Below are positions 52,667 through 62,628 of a stretch of DNA of 64,000 nt, in pieces. Origin of the DNA: Fimenecus sp045613685 (GTDB lineage Bacteria; Bacillota; Clostridia; Oscillospirales; Acutalibacteraceae); NCBI GenBank assembly GCA_045613685.1, contig JAZLBL010000014.1:1-64000 (forward strand), given 5' to 3'. Every line of letters begins with the position of its first letter. The first letter of the stretch is position 1. The notes beneath the pieces were generated by a model that saw only the letters and a list, made by a program, of their open reading frames with translations, made no database searches and had not been told where the DNA came from. The translations under genes and the position numbers were made by a program.

Positions 52667-54247
52667 TTATGCATTAGCAACTTCGCTTGATGCGTCTTCA
52701 TTCATTTTTTCAAGTCTTTCGCGACGCTTAACTTCAAGGTCTTTGAGCATTTGCTCTTTGAATTTACCGTCAACATTGAAGAATAAAAGAGTTACACCAT
52801 AAAGGAAACGAGCGATTGCAGGGAGTAAACAGAAAACAGCCCAGAAACCAAGAAGTGTATTGTAGTTTGATTCAGGGATAATGTTACCGAATTCGTCTTT
52901 TCTTGCAACATAACCAACTAATGAAATAACAACACCTGAAAGAAGGTTTGTAATTGAGTTAGCAGCCTTGCCAAAATAGTTCTGAACTGTCTGAACAAGA
53001 GCTTCGTTTCTCATGCCTGTTTTCCATTCGCTATAGTCATAAACGTCACCCTGAAGAACAGCACCTGCAACGTTTAAAAGCTGGTTAGGAAGACCGCAAA
53101 CTGTAAGACAGAATGTAAGCACTGCAAGGTTGATTATCGCATTGTGACCTTCCCAGTCAACAAGGAAACCTTTACCATTGTTACCACAAATACCAATAAG
53201 GAATGTACCTGCATAAGCAAAACCTGCAAAGATGCCAGATGCAACAGCAACCTTTTTAGCGCCAAACTTACGGATAAGTTTTGGAGCAAGTGGAACCATA
53301 ATATAGTTAGGAATACCTGTGAAGATACCTGCGATTGAACCATGAGCAACGTTCTTTGAGTTGTGCATCCAGTAGAAACTTTCACTTGCAACACCAACTG
53401 ATTTGAAACCAGCAAAGAAACCTGAGAGAACAAGAACAAACATTGGTCTGTTTTTGAAAACATTCTTGAATGATTCAATAACGCCAACTTCCTGCATCTG
53501 TTCACGAGAAGCAAGCGGAACTCTTTCTCTCATAGCAGAGAAACCAAAGAATGCTGTAAATGCGGCAATTACTGTAATTATAACAGCAAATCCTGTATAA
53601 ATATCCTGCATACCGATAGGATGCTTCCAGTTAACAGTTTTCTGTGGAAGGAAACCAACGAACATTGATGCAATAGATGGAAGGAATACACCAAAAAGGT
53701 CAGCAAACTTTGATGTAGCAATAAGATTGTCACGTTCGTTGTTGTTCGGAGTAATATTATAAAGCATAATATTCCAAGCACCGAAATATGACATACCAAG
53801 GTTATAAACAAATATAGCAATAATAGTCCAGATAACTTTTTGCCACTCATGCACAAGGAAAGACGGAGTGGTAAAGAGCATTATCATTGCTACTGCCCAG
53901 AATGGTGTAGGAATAACAAGCCATGGACGAAGTCTTCCCCAACGAGTACGGGTTCTGTCAATAATCAAACCTGAAATTGAGTCGTCAACCGCGTCATAGA
54001 TTGTTTCAATGAACATAATGATACCATATGTACTACCTGACATTCCAAGAAAGCTAATTGCAAAGAACTGACGGAATGCGTTAACATATTGGCTTAAGTT
54101 TTTCTGACCGAAAGATGTTAAAAGAAAACCTGCAATTTCTTTTGGACGCAAATAACGTCTGTCAAGAGCAGAAGCCTGTTCAACATTTGATTCAACAGTG
54201 CTTGTTTCAACTTCTTCGGCAACAGTGGTTGTAGTTGTGTTTTCCAC
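52667..54247 (-). CDS. GPH-family (MelB-like) sugar:cation symporter
   Basis: 526 residues with 12 predicted membrane helices. The family loop IDRTRTRWGRLRPWLV follows DDSISGLI, and the second-half loop KLIRKFGAKKVAV is present. The N terminus is Thr/Glu-rich and the tail is of normal size (about 30 charged residues), unlike the other GPH gene in this window. It starts at GTG 54247 with an AAGGCGTGA site. Convergent with the GH29 fucosidase, which suggests import of a fucosylated or related sugar. Confidence 0.9.
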   Translation of the reverse strand: MENTTTTTVAEEVETSTVESNVEQASALDRRYLRPKEIAGFLLTSFGQKNLSQYVNAFRQFFAISFLGMSGSTYGIIMFIETIYDAVDDSISGLIIDRTRTRWGRLRPWLVIPTPFWAVAMIMLFTTPSFLVHEWQKVIWTIIAIFVYNLGMSYFGAWNIMLYNITPNNNERDNLIATSKFADLFGVFLPSIASMFVGFLPQKTVNWKHPIGMQDIYTGFAVIITVIAAFTAFFGFSAMRERVPLASREQMQEVGVIESFKNVFKNRPMFVLVLSGFFAGFKSVGVASESFYWMHNSKNVAHGSIAGIFTGIPNYIMVPLAPKLIRKFGAKKVAVASGIFAGFAYAGTFLIGICGNNGKGFLVDWEGHNAIINLAVLTFCLTVCGLPNQLLNVAGAVLQGDVYDYSEWKTGMRNEALVQTVQNYFGKAANSITNLLSGVVISLVGYVARKDEFGNIIPESNYNTLLGFWAVFCLLPAIARFLYGVTLLFFNVDGKFKEQMLKDLEVKRRERLEKMNEDASSEVANA

Positions 54248-54352
54248 TTTTCAATCACGCCTTTTTTAAAAAATAAAATTGTTTTAAATATACCAAATTA
54301 ATATACCATAAAATTTCCAAATAATCAACCAAAAAACGAGTAGTTTTTGAAA

Positions 54353-54799
54353 TTATTTCAAGTTCTGATAAAAAGCGACAGCAAGTTTGTCACAACGCTC
54401 GTTTTCGGGGTGCCCCGCATGGCCTTTTACCCACTCGAATTCATATTCGTGTTGAGAGAGAAGAGTTAACAGTCTATCCCAAAGGTCAGGGTTTAATGCA
54501 GGCTTTTTGTCTGCCTTGCGCCAGTTGTTCTTTTTCCAACCTTCAGCCCAGCCCTTCGTAATTCCGTTAACTACATAGGAAGAATCAGAATAAATTTTAA
54601 CTCTGCATTTTCTGTTGAGCGCTTCAAGACCATTGATAACAGCTAACAGCTCCATTCTGTTATTTGTGGTTTCAATTTCACCACCTGAAAGCTCTTTTTC
54701 AATGCCGTTACAACGAAGAATTGCACCCCAACCACCGGGGCCGGGATTACCCGAGCAAGCGCCATCAGTAAAAAGTTCAACAAAAGTCAAATTTTCCAT
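54353..54799 (-). CDS. rnhA: Ribonuclease HI
   Basis: Cuts RNA in RNA-DNA hybrids; 148 residues. All four catalytic acids are present: D12 in FTDGACSGNPGPGGWG, E50 in NNRMELLA, D72 in IYSDSSYV and D137 in NERCDKLA. The basic handle KGWAEGWKKNNWRKADKK is of the E. coli RNase HI type. It has its own gene unit. Confidence 0.96.
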   Translation of the reverse strand: MENLTFVELFTDGACSGNPGPGGWGAILRCNGIEKELSGGEIETTNNRMELLAVINGLEALNRKCRVKIYSDSSYVVNGITKGWAEGWKKNNWRKADKKPALNPDLWDRLLTLLSQHEYEFEWVKGHAGHPENERCDKLAVAFYQNLK

Positions 54800-54898
54800 A
54801 AATACCTCGTATAAAACTTCAAAATAATAACTAAAATAATTTTAGCATACTTTTTTGATTTTAACAATATAAAAAAGAAATAAGGCATTTATAGTTTC

Positions 54899-54927
54899 TT
54901 GACAATGATTTGAAAAAATAGTAATAT
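54899..54927 (+). promoter_or_regulatory. Promoter of the rnj-gdpP operon
   Basis: TTGACA (54899-54904), 17 bases, TAATAT (54922-54927). The 120-base leader that follows holds nothing else I recognise. Confidence 0.8.
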
Positions 54928-55048
54928 ATAATGACAATATATTGAGTTATTATGTCCATTTGTGAATATATTTAATTATAAACATCATTTTGCAATGCCT
55001 TTTGCAAATTACATAGTTTCAAAAACAGAATAATAAAAGGAGGAAAAT

Positions 55049-56896
55049 ATGGCGAAAAATAAAGAAAAACAAGCACAGACAAACGAAACTAAAAATAGTG
55101 CCAAGAGTAAAAACTCTAATCGTGGCAAACAAAGCGCCAATAAAAAAGTAACACAAAATAAAAAGACTAAGAATACATTAAACTCAAAAACAAAGAAACA
55201 AACAACTCAAAAGAAGAAAAACACACCAAAGCGTGAAGAAATAAATGTCAAAATTGCATTTTTAGGTGGACTCAACGAAGTGGGCAAGAATATGACACTC
55301 TATGAATGTCAGGGCGATATGATTCTTGTTGACTGTGGTCTTGCATTCCCTGAGCCTGATATGTTGGGTGTTGACCTTGTTATTCCTGATTTCACTTATG
55401 TCGAAGATAATGCAAATAAAATTAAAGGTATATTCATAACTCACGGTCACGAAGACCATATCGGTGGGTTGGCATACCTTTTGCAAAGAGTAAATATTCC
55501 GGTTTATGGCACAAAGCTCACAATCGGTCTTATTGAAAACAAATTAAAAGAGCATAAAATTCTTGAAAAAGTTAAGCTTAATGTAATCAAGCCAAAAGAT
55601 AAGGTTAAGCTTGGTTGCTTTGAAGTCGAAGCAATCCATGTTAATCACTCAATTCCTGATGCTTTAGCTCTTGCAATTACAAGTCCTGCGGGTCTTATTT
55701 TGCAAACAGGTGACTTTAAGATTGACACAACACCAATTGATGGCGATGTTATTGACCTTGCCCGTATTGCAAGACTTGGTGAGAAAGGTGTGCTTGCACT
55801 TCTTTCAGACTCAACTAATGCTCAAAGACCGGGTTATACTGCAAGTGAGCGCACAGTGGGTGAGTCTTTTGACCGACTTTTCCAAAAAGCAGACGGCAAA
55901 CGCCTTATCGTTGCAACCTTTGCGTCAAATATTCACAGAGTACAGCAAATTATTGATGCTGCAAAGTCAGTTGGCAGAAAGGTAGCGCTTTCAGGACGAA
56001 GCCTTGAAAATGTTGTTGAAACAGCATCAAAGCTCGGTTATCTCAATGTACCTGAGGGAATTCTTGTAAGCATTGATATGGTTTCTCGTTATCCTCATGA
56101 TAAACTTGTTATTATAACAACAGGCAGTCAGGGTGAACCAATGTCAGCTCTTTATCGAATGGCATTTTCAGAGCATAGACGCGTTGAAATCGGAACAGGG
56201 GACTATGTAATCATTTCTGCAACACCAATTCCGGGCAATGAAAAAACTGTTGGTAAAGTTGTTGACGAGCTTTTAAAACGTGGTGCAGAAGTTGTTTATG
56301 AAAAAATGTATGATGTTCACGTTTCAGGTCACGCATGTCAAGAAGAATTAAAACTCATAATGAGTCTTGCAAAGCCTAAATTCTTTATTCCTGTTCACGG
56401 TGAACAAAAGCATTTGAGAAGCCATGCACAGTTAGCAGAGAGCATGGGCATTGCAGCGGACAATATCTTTATTGGTGACAATGGTTGTCAGGTACAGCTT
56501 TCAAAACGCAAAATGTCAGTTGTAGAAGATGTTCCGGCAGGCAAGGTTTTTGTTGATGGCTATGGCGTTGGTGATGTTGGTAATGCAGTTATCAAAGAGC
56601 GTAAACGACTTGCAGAAGACGGTCTTATGATAATCAGCGCAGTAATAGAAAAAGAAACAGGAATGCTTATTTCAGGTCCTGAAATCGTGTCCCGTGGATT
56701 TGTCTATGTCCGTGATTCAGAACAACTCATTGCAGAAGCAAAGTTGGTGGCACAAATTGTAATCGACGAGTGCATTTATGACGGACGCATTGAATGGAGC
56801 ACAATAAGAAATAGAATGAGAGACGACATTTCACGTCTTCTCTATGATAGAACAAAGAGAAGCCCAATGGTACTTCCTTTAATAACTACGGTGTAA
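55049..56896 (+). CDS. rnj: Ribonuclease J
   Basis: Metallo-beta-lactamase/beta-CASP exo- and endoribonuclease, 615 residues. A Lys/Asn/Gln-rich extension covers about 1-66 and is longer than in Bacillus RNase J1. The core starts INVKIAFLGGLNEVGKN. The zinc motif is HGHEDHIGG (H132-H137), with VNHSIPDA and TTGSQGEPMSALYRM of the beta-CASP region, and HVSGHACQEE and IPVHGE. GGAGGA precedes the start. First gene of a run of seven same-strand genes. Confidence 0.94.
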   Translation: MAKNKEKQAQTNETKNSAKSKNSNRGKQSANKKVTQNKKTKNTLNSKTKKQTTQKKKNTPKREEINVKIAFLGGLNEVGKNMTLYECQGDMILVDCGLAFPEPDMLGVDLVIPDFTYVEDNANKIKGIFITHGHEDHIGGLAYLLQRVNIPVYGTKLTIGLIENKLKEHKILEKVKLNVIKPKDKVKLGCFEVEAIHVNHSIPDALALAITSPAGLILQTGDFKIDTTPIDGDVIDLARIARLGEKGVLALLSDSTNAQRPGYTASERTVGESFDRLFQKADGKRLIVATFASNIHRVQQIIDAAKSVGRKVALSGRSLENVVETASKLGYLNVPEGILVSIDMVSRYPHDKLVIITTGSQGEPMSALYRMAFSEHRRVEIGTGDYVIISATPIPGNEKTVGKVVDELLKRGAEVVYEKMYDVHVSGHACQEELKLIMSLAKPKFFIPVHGEQKHLRSHAQLAESMGIAADNIFIGDNGCQVQLSKRKMSVVEDVPAGKVFVDGYGVGDVGNAVIKERKRLAEDGLMIISAVIEKETGMLISGPEIVSRGFVYVRDSEQLIAEAKLVAQIVIDECIYDGRIEWSTIRNRMRDDISRLLYDRTKRSPMVLPLITTV

Positions 56897-56901
56897 AATT
56901 T

Positions 56902-58890
56902 ATGAAAAAGACAGGCAACAAAAACAATTTAAAAGAAATAATTGTTACAAACCCCATAGCAACATCGGCAGTGTTAGTCAGTGTTGTTATGTGTGTTGCC
57001 ATGTTCTTTTACAACTATAAACTTGCAATAGCAGAACTGTTGCTTATAGCAATATTTTTAATTGTTGCATTTTGGATGAAGGGCGTTGAGTTCAGAAAAC
57101 TTCGCGGAGTTGTTAATGCTCTTGAGCGAGAAATTTCGGTTAATGATAGTGAACTTCGCAGTTTCCCGTTACCTGTATTGCTTTTTGACAGCACAGAAAA
57201 AATTGTCTGGTATAACACACTTTTCCGCAATCAGTTTATCACCGACCATAAAATTGAAAAGATTAATATCCGTCAGTTCACATCGGGACAAGGCCTTGAT
57301 GTAATTCGTGAAAATATGTATATCGAATGTGAATATGGTGACAAAAAATACACCGTATTCTCAGGTAATACAGAATATAAAAACGAAGTTGTTTATGCCT
57401 TGTATTTTGTTGAAGATACAGAACTGAAAAATTACAGAACATCTTATAACGAATCAAGACCAGTAGTGCTGTTTGTGAGCTTAGATGGAATTGAAGAATC
57501 ACTTCGTGAATTCAGAGAAAGTCAGCAAGCAGAAATTCTTGGTGGCGTTGAAACAATTATTGAAAACTGGTTTGCAAAATATAATTGCATTTCAAGAAAA
57601 GTAAATCACGGCAGAATAATTGCTTTGTGTGAAACAAAAAGTCTTGATGCAATGAAAGAAGATAAATTCTCAATTTTGTCACTTGTTCGTTCTTATACAT
57701 ATAACGACAAGGTTATGGGAATTACTCTTTCAATCGGCGCAGGGTCAGGCGAAAACTTCTTTGAATGTGAAAACACCGCTCGTCAGGCACTTGATATGGC
57801 AATGGGGCGTGGTGGCGACCAAGTTGCAATTAAGCTCAATAAGAATGATTTTGAATTCTTTGGTGGTGTGGCAAAGGGCGTTCAAAAGCGCACAAAAGTC
57901 AGAACAAGAATTGTGGCATCAGCTATTGGTGAAATAATCAAATCAAGCTCTAATGTGCTCATTATGGGGCATCGCTTTGCTGACCTTGACTCTTTAGGCT
58001 CGGCAGTGGGCGTAGCGATGATTAGTAATGCACTTGATAAAGACGCAAGAATTGTAATGTCTTCAAAAACAACTCTTGCAATGCCACTTGCAAAGCATCT
58101 AGAAAATGCAGGTATGAGTGAGTTGATAATTGAACCACAGGATGTTGACGATTATCTTAAAAAAAGCACATTACTTATAATTGTTGATACTCATAGAAAG
58201 AGCTTTTTGGAATATCCTGAACTCTTTGATTTGGCAAATAAAGTTGTTGTTATTGACCATCATAGAAAAACAGTTGACCATATAAATAAAGCCGTGATTT
58301 TCTATCACGAGCCAAATGCGTCATCTGCATCAGAAATGGTGACAGAGCTTATTGAATATATCCCTGTTGATGTCAAAATTCCTCAAGTATGTGCAGAGGC
58401 ATTAATGTCAGGTATTACACTCGATACAAAGAATTTTGTTATGAAAACAGGTGTGCGTACATTTGAAGCGGCGGCATATCTTCGCTCTTTGGGTGCAGAT
58501 ACTGTTGCGGTTAAGCAACTTTTCTCTAATAGTATGAAAATTCAGAAAGATAAGAGTGAAGTTGTAAAAAATGCAGCAATGTATAATAATTGTGCAATCG
58601 GTGTTGTTGATTTTGAGTCTGATGATATCAGAATAGTGGCAAGTCAGGCCGCTGATGAACTTTTGAACATTGATGATGTTGATGCATCGTTTGTTGTATT
58701 TAAAACAGATAATGTTATGAATATATCGGCTCGTTCTTATGGCGAACTCAATGTTCAACTTGTTATGGAAGAATTGGGTGGTGGCGGTCATCAAACAATG
58801 GCTGCAGCTCAGTTAAACGATGAAACATTTGAAAGCACATTGAATTGCTTAAAGCAAGCAATAGATAAAGTTAATGAGATACAGAAATGA
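56902..58890 (+). CDS. gdpP: Cyclic-di-AMP phosphodiesterase GdpP
   Basis: 662 residues. Two membrane helices (about 17-58) are followed by a PAS-like domain, a degenerate GGDEF domain (about 175-305), and the DHH/DHHA1 hydrolase. The catalytic motifs are IMGHRFADLDSLGSAVG, IIVDTHRKS and VVIDHHRK (D452-H453-H454). The end reads ELGGGGHQTMAAAQL. Degrades c-di-AMP at the membrane. Five bases after rnj and before rplI, the conserved Firmicutes order gdpP-rplI-dnaB. Confidence 0.95.
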   Translation: MKKTGNKNNLKEIIVTNPIATSAVLVSVVMCVAMFFYNYKLAIAELLLIAIFLIVAFWMKGVEFRKLRGVVNALEREISVNDSELRSFPLPVLLFDSTEKIVWYNTLFRNQFITDHKIEKINIRQFTSGQGLDVIRENMYIECEYGDKKYTVFSGNTEYKNEVVYALYFVEDTELKNYRTSYNESRPVVLFVSLDGIEESLREFRESQQAEILGGVETIIENWFAKYNCISRKVNHGRIIALCETKSLDAMKEDKFSILSLVRSYTYNDKVMGITLSIGAGSGENFFECENTARQALDMAMGRGGDQVAIKLNKNDFEFFGGVAKGVQKRTKVRTRIVASAIGEIIKSSSNVLIMGHRFADLDSLGSAVGVAMISNALDKDARIVMSSKTTLAMPLAKHLENAGMSELIIEPQDVDDYLKKSTLLIIVDTHRKSFLEYPELFDLANKVVVIDHHRKTVDHINKAVIFYHEPNASSASEMVTELIEYIPVDVKIPQVCAEALMSGITLDTKNFVMKTGVRTFEAAAYLRSLGADTVAVKQLFSNSMKIQKDKSEVVKNAAMYNNCAIGVVDFESDDIRIVASQAADELLNIDDVDASFVVFKTDNVMNISARSYGELNVQLVMEELGGGGHQTMAAAQLNDETFESTLNCLKQAIDKVNEIQK

Positions 58891-58900
58891 GGTAATATAA

Positions 58901-59341
58901 ATGGAAGTAATTTTAAAAGCAGACGTTAAGGGCTTAGGTAAAAAAGGAGAAAAGGTGAAAGCATCAGATGGCTATGCAAGAAATTTCCTCTTCCCAAAAG
59001 GACTTGCTGTAGAAGCAAATGCACAGAGCCTTACAGAGCTTAGAAACCGTGAACAGTCTAATCAACATAAAATTGATATGGAAATTGCAGCAGCAAACGA
59101 TTCAAAATCAAAGTTGCAGGGCAAAATTATCAAAATTACTGCAAAAGCAGGTAATAACGGCAGAATTTTCGGTTCAGTAACAGCAAAAGAAGTTGCAGCT
59201 GAAATTGATAAACAATTCTCAGTTAAAGTTGATAAGAGAAAAATCACAATGGATGATATTAAAAACTTCGGTTCATATAAAATCCAGGTTAAACTTTATA
59301 CAAATATTGTAGCTGAAATGACAGTAATGGTTGGAGAATAA
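58901..59341 (+). CDS. rplI: 50S ribosomal protein L9
   Basis: 146 residues: VILKADVKGLGKKGEKVKASDGYARNFLFPKGLA signature, the long connecting helix, and the C-terminal domain with NNGRIFGSVT. Binds 23S rRNA near the L1 stalk base. AGGTAA region upstream; conserved neighbour of dnaB. Confidence 0.96.
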   Translation: MEVILKADVKGLGKKGEKVKASDGYARNFLFPKGLAVEANAQSLTELRNREQSNQHKIDMEIAAANDSKSKLQGKIIKITAKAGNNGRIFGSVTAKEVAAEIDKQFSVKVDKRKITMDDIKNFGSYKIQVKLYTNIVAEMTVMVGE

Positions 59342-59374
59342 TCTCAACATATTGTCTTATTGGAGTGAAGGAAA

Positions 59375-60748
59375 ATGGAAAGCAATTTTTTGCCAACTGA
59401 AAATATGAATTTGCCATATAGTCTTGAAGCAGAACAAGCGGTATTGGGTGCACTGCTCAAAGACCCTTTGTGCTTGCCAACTGTTTCAGATATGCTAAGA
59501 AGAGAACATCTCTATCTTCCACAGCATAAGGCTATTTATGACGCAATTCTTAATATTGATACAATGGGTGGAACTATCGACCCTCTTGTTGTTCTTGAAG
59601 AACTTAAAAAACAGGGCGTATATGACGATATCGGCGGTAAAACATATCTTATGAAAATTGCCGAAGCAGTTCCATCAACTAGAAATGTTGAGTCATACAT
59701 AAAAATCATTATAGATAAATTCTATTCTCGCACATTGATTCTCACAGCTCGTGAAATCCTTGATGAAGCAAATGACGGAACAGAATCACCTGACACTTTG
59801 CTTGATATGGCAGAACAGAAGATTTATGATATCCGTCGTGGCAAGAGTACATCAGGACCCGCAAAAGTCAGTGATGTAATTATGTCAGATGTTGTTGTGC
59901 GTCTTCGCAAACTTGCATCTGCTGACCAAAAAGAAAAAGAGCAATATATGGGAATCCCAACAGGCTTTTCATATCTTGACAGAGTTCTTTCAGGTGGTTT
60001 TCACCGTTCAGACTTGATTCTTATCGGTGCTCGTCCTGGTATGGGTAAGACAAGCTTTGCTTTGAATGTTGCAAGAAATATGGCAGTTAAAGGAAGAAAA
60101 ACAGTATTCTTCTCATTAGAAATGTCAAATGAGCAGTTGGCTCAGCGTATCATTTCAACTGAAGCAAGAATTGTTAGTAATAAATTCAGAACAGGTGAAA
60201 TTTCTGATTCGGATTGGGAAAAAATAGGAATGGCATTAGACCATCTTGTTGATGCTGAGTTGTATTTCGATGATACTGCAAATATCACAGTTCCTGAAAT
60301 GAAAGCAAGAATTCGCCGAATGAAAGATGTTGAATGTGTCGTAATTGACTATCTTCAGTTGATGTCTGACCCACGATATAAAGATAACCGTGTTCAAGAA
60401 ATTTCAAAAATCACTCGTGATTTGAAACTTATGGCGAAAGACCTTAATATTCCTGTTATTACTTGTTCACAGCTTTCTCGTAATACAGCAAAAACATCTG
60501 ACCATAGACCACAGCTTACAGACCTTCGTGAATCAGGTTCAATCGAGCAAGATGCCGACATCGTTTTGATGCTTCATCGTGAAAGTTATTATCAAAATGA
60601 TAAGAATGAAGAAAACGAAAGCGATGTAAACAGAGCAGAAGTAATTGTTGCAAAGAATAGACACGGCTCAACTGAAACTGTTGATGTTGCTTGGAATCCT
60701 GAGTTTACAATGTTCTCAACACTTGAAAGGATTAAAGATGACAGATAA
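59375..60748 (+). CDS. dnaB: Replicative DNA helicase DnaB
   Basis: 457 residues. The N-terminal helical domain begins NLPYSLEAEQAVLGALL. The RecA-like motor has Walker A GARPGMGKT (218-226), the SLEMSNEQL segment, Walker B VVIDYLQLM, and the SIEQDADIVLMLHRE and AEVIVAKNRHGSTE loops. No intein is present. Its end overlaps tilS by 11 bases. Confidence 0.97.
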   Translation: MESNFLPTENMNLPYSLEAEQAVLGALLKDPLCLPTVSDMLRREHLYLPQHKAIYDAILNIDTMGGTIDPLVVLEELKKQGVYDDIGGKTYLMKIAEAVPSTRNVESYIKIIIDKFYSRTLILTAREILDEANDGTESPDTLLDMAEQKIYDIRRGKSTSGPAKVSDVIMSDVVVRLRKLASADQKEKEQYMGIPTGFSYLDRVLSGGFHRSDLILIGARPGMGKTSFALNVARNMAVKGRKTVFFSLEMSNEQLAQRIISTEARIVSNKFRTGEISDSDWEKIGMALDHLVDAELYFDDTANITVPEMKARIRRMKDVECVVIDYLQLMSDPRYKDNRVQEISKITRDLKLMAKDLNIPVITCSQLSRNTAKTSDHRPQLTDLRESGSIEQDADIVLMLHRESYYQNDKNEENESDVNRAEVIVAKNRHGSTETVDVAWNPEFTMFSTLERIKDDR

Positions 60749-62069
60749 AGTTATTAAAACAATAACAGAGCATCAGTTGATTGTTCCTGACAGTGTTGTA
60801 GCAGTCGGCTTTTCAGGTGGTGCAGATTCTGTAACGCTTTTGCATATCCTTGCAAATAATCGTGAAAAATTAAATATAAAAGAAATTAAAGCAATTCATA
60901 TTCATCATGGCATACGTGGCGAAGAAGCAGACCGTGACTTGCAATTTTCAAATGATTTCTGTGAAAAGTTAAATGTTGAATTTATCTCGTTTTATGAGAA
61001 TATCCCTGAAATTGCAAAATCAACAGGAGAGAGCATTGAAGAATGTGCAAGACGAATTCGTTATGAATGTTTTGAAAAGGTGAATTGTGATGTAGTCGCA
61101 ACTGCACATAATCTCAATGATAATATTGAAACATTTCTTTTGAATTTAGCACGCGGTGCGTCTTTGTCAGGGCTTTGTGGAATTCCATATAAGAGAGATA
61201 AATATATTCGACCTTTGCTTGATATTACAAGAGCAGATATTGAAGAATATGCATCACAAAACAACCTTCAATATGTAACTGATAGCACAAATCTGTGTGA
61301 TGATTATACTCGCAACAAATTAAGACATAATGTGTTGCCACAACTTTTTTCAATCAATCCGTCTTTTGATAAAGCATTTTCAAAATGTGTTGAAAATATA
61401 AACTTGTCAAACGATTATATAATTAGTGAAGCTAATAAACTTTTAGAAAAATTAGATTGTGGCGAATATTTTGATTGTAAAGTTTTCGAAAATTCTCACG
61501 ATGCCTTGAAATACCAAGTGATTTCATTGATTTTAAAACAGAAAAAAGCACAAAATATTAGTCGTGAGCATATAATTGCCGTCAATAATATTATCGAAAA
61601 TGGTGGAAGCGTTGATGTTGGGAATGGCGTTACTGTTACAGTTGAAAGAAAAAAACTGTATTTTGGAAAACCCAGTGTGACCGAATACTTCGAAATACCT
61701 TTTCAAAATGATGCAGAAAAACTCTCAACACCTATGGGTGACTACGAGATTTTAAAAACAGATAAAGATTTACAAAAACTTAACAAACAGGATATGGACA
61801 ATCTTATAGATTGTGATAAAATATTCGGTGAAATTTGTTGTCGCAATCGTCGTGATGGTGATTCATTTGTGCCAAGGAACAGAAAATGCACAAAAACACT
61901 TAAACGACTATTTAATGACGAAAAAATTTCATTAAGCAAACGCTCTGAAATGCTGATTTTATCAGATGAAAAAGGAATTGTCTGGACAGAATTATTTGGC
62001 GTTGCAGACCGCTACAAAATAACAAAGGATACAAAAAAATATATTGAAATAAAAAAGGTGGGGAATTAA
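60738..62069 (+). CDS. tilS: tRNA(Ile)-lysidine synthase
   Basis: Modifies the CAT anticodon of tRNA-Ile2 with lysine; 443 residues. The PP-loop motif is FSGGADSVTLL (25-35), with HIHHGIRGEEADRD, ATAHNLNDNIETFLLNLARG and the KLRHNVLPQL segment. TilS substrate-binding and C-terminal domains follow. The frame is open further upstream inside dnaB; the ATG at 60738, preceded by GAAAGGA, is the start. Confidence 0.95.
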   Translation: MTDKVIKTITEHQLIVPDSVVAVGFSGGADSVTLLHILANNREKLNIKEIKAIHIHHGIRGEEADRDLQFSNDFCEKLNVEFISFYENIPEIAKSTGESIEECARRIRYECFEKVNCDVVATAHNLNDNIETFLLNLARGASLSGLCGIPYKRDKYIRPLLDITRADIEEYASQNNLQYVTDSTNLCDDYTRNKLRHNVLPQLFSINPSFDKAFSKCVENINLSNDYIISEANKLLEKLDCGEYFDCKVFENSHDALKYQVISLILKQKKAQNISREHIIAVNNIIENGGSVDVGNGVTVTVERKKLYFGKPSVTEYFEIPFQNDAEKLSTPMGDYEILKTDKDLQKLNKQDMDNLIDCDKIFGEICCRNRRDGDSFVPRNRKCTKTLKRLFNDEKISLSKRSEMLILSDEKGIVWTELFGVADRYKITKDTKKYIEIKKVGN

Positions 62070-62070
62070 A

Positions 62071-62610
62071 GTGCTTAACGATATCGATAGAGTGCTTTTG
62101 TCAGAAGAAGATTTACAAAATATTGTACATAAACTGGGTGCACAAATCAGTGAAGACTATAAAGACAAGAAACTTGTGCTTGTTAGTGTGCTTAAAGGCT
62201 CAGTTTTGTTTATGGCAGATTTGATGCGTGCTATAACAATACCATGTACAATCGATTTTATGTCAGTTTCAAGCTATGGCTCAGGTGTTAAAACATCTGG
62301 CGTAGTTAAAATTATAAAAGACCTTGATACAGACGTTGTCAACGGTGCAGATTTGCTTATTGTTGAAGATATTCTTGATAGTGGTGTAACACTTGAATAT
62401 CTCATGAAAGTTCTTTCTGCAAGAAATCCAAATAGCATTAAAATCTGTACTTTGCTTGACAAACCTGAAAGAAGAAAAGCAAATGTTAAAGCAGATTATG
62501 CAGGTGCTCAAATTCCTGACGCTTTCGTTGTTGGATATGGTCTTGATTATGATGAAAAATACAGAAATTTACCATTTGTAGGTGCATTAAAACCTGCGGT
62601 ATATGAATAA
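62071..62610 (+). CDS. hpt: Hypoxanthine phosphoribosyltransferase
   Basis: 179 residues, purine salvage. Signature segments: LVSVLKGSVLFMADLMRAI, FMSVSSYG, the PRPP loop LLIVEDILDSGVTLEYL, and KICTLLDKPERRK. Starts at GTG one base after tilS, with AAGGTGGGG upstream. The tilS-hpt-ftsH order is conserved in Firmicutes. Confidence 0.95.
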   Translation: MLNDIDRVLLSEEDLQNIVHKLGAQISEDYKDKKLVLVSVLKGSVLFMADLMRAITIPCTIDFMSVSSYGSGVKTSGVVKIIKDLDTDVVNGADLLIVEDILDSGVTLEYLMKVLSARNPNSIKICTLLDKPERRKANVKADYAGAQIPDAFVVGYGLDYDEKYRNLPFVGALKPAVYE

Positions 62611-62628
62611 ACAGGAGTGAAAACTAAT

